From an uncultured Devosia sp. (lineage in GTDB: Bacteria > Pseudomonadota > Alphaproteobacteria > Rhizobiales > Devosiaceae): DNA of 6,711 nt. A model generated the notes under the pieces. That model had not been told where the DNA came from. It saw only the letters and a program-made list of their open reading frames with translations, and did no database searches. The DNA lies in NCBI GenBank assembly GCA_934553185.1, contig CAKTFF010000115.1, positions 1 through 6,711 of the forward strand, read 5' to 3'. This document shows positions 6,705 to 6,711 of the stretch, one piece after another. The position numbers were made by a program, and so were the translations under genes. Within the stretch, counting starts at the first letter, position 1; each line of letters starts with the position of its first letter.

Positions 6705-6711
6705 GCACGCT

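Overview
This window looks like part of an exopolysaccharide (or capsule / holdfast-type polysaccharide) locus from an alphaproteobacterium, most likely of the Hyphomicrobiales (Rhizobiales). The Devosia/Rhizobium side of that order is my guess from protein flavour, not a proof. The evidence is GC-rich DNA (about 60% by eye), dense gene packing, and the resemblance of all five proteins to the polysaccharide genes of that group. No rRNA, tRNA, mobile element, CRISPR array or plasmid function is visible.

Layout: two transcription units diverge from a short control region at 3275-3425. Leftward (minus strand) come an ExoP/GumC/Wzc-type chain-length co-polymerase (899-3274) and, 11 nt after its stop, a NodB-fold polysaccharide deacetylase whose C-terminus runs off the left edge (1-887). 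Rightward (plus strand) come a short Wza/OPX-type export lipoprotein (3426-3977), a family-4 glycosyltransferase overlapping it by one base (3977-5107), and, after a 73-nt gap, a complete polyprenyl-phosphate hexose-1-phosphate transferase (5181-6704).

How they fit together: the phosphotransferase would start the repeat unit on undecaprenyl phosphate at the inner membrane and the GT4 enzyme would add a later sugar. After flipping and polymerisation (no Wzx flippase or Wzy polymerase lies in this window), the co-polymerase would set chain length and dock to the OPX lipoprotein for export. The deacetylase would remove acetyl groups from the polymer or its precursor. This is the core of a Wzx/Wzy-dependent pathway.

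The most unusual element is the co-polymerase. Its C-terminal third keeps the outline of a bacterial tyrosine-kinase (BY-kinase) domain but has lost the Walker A lysine, the second Walker A' aspartate, the Walker B aspartate and the C-terminal tyrosine cluster. It is joined to the membrane part by a very acidic linker of about 130 residues. It looks like a pseudokinase-type co-polymerase. I found no evidence for a wholly new system in the window.
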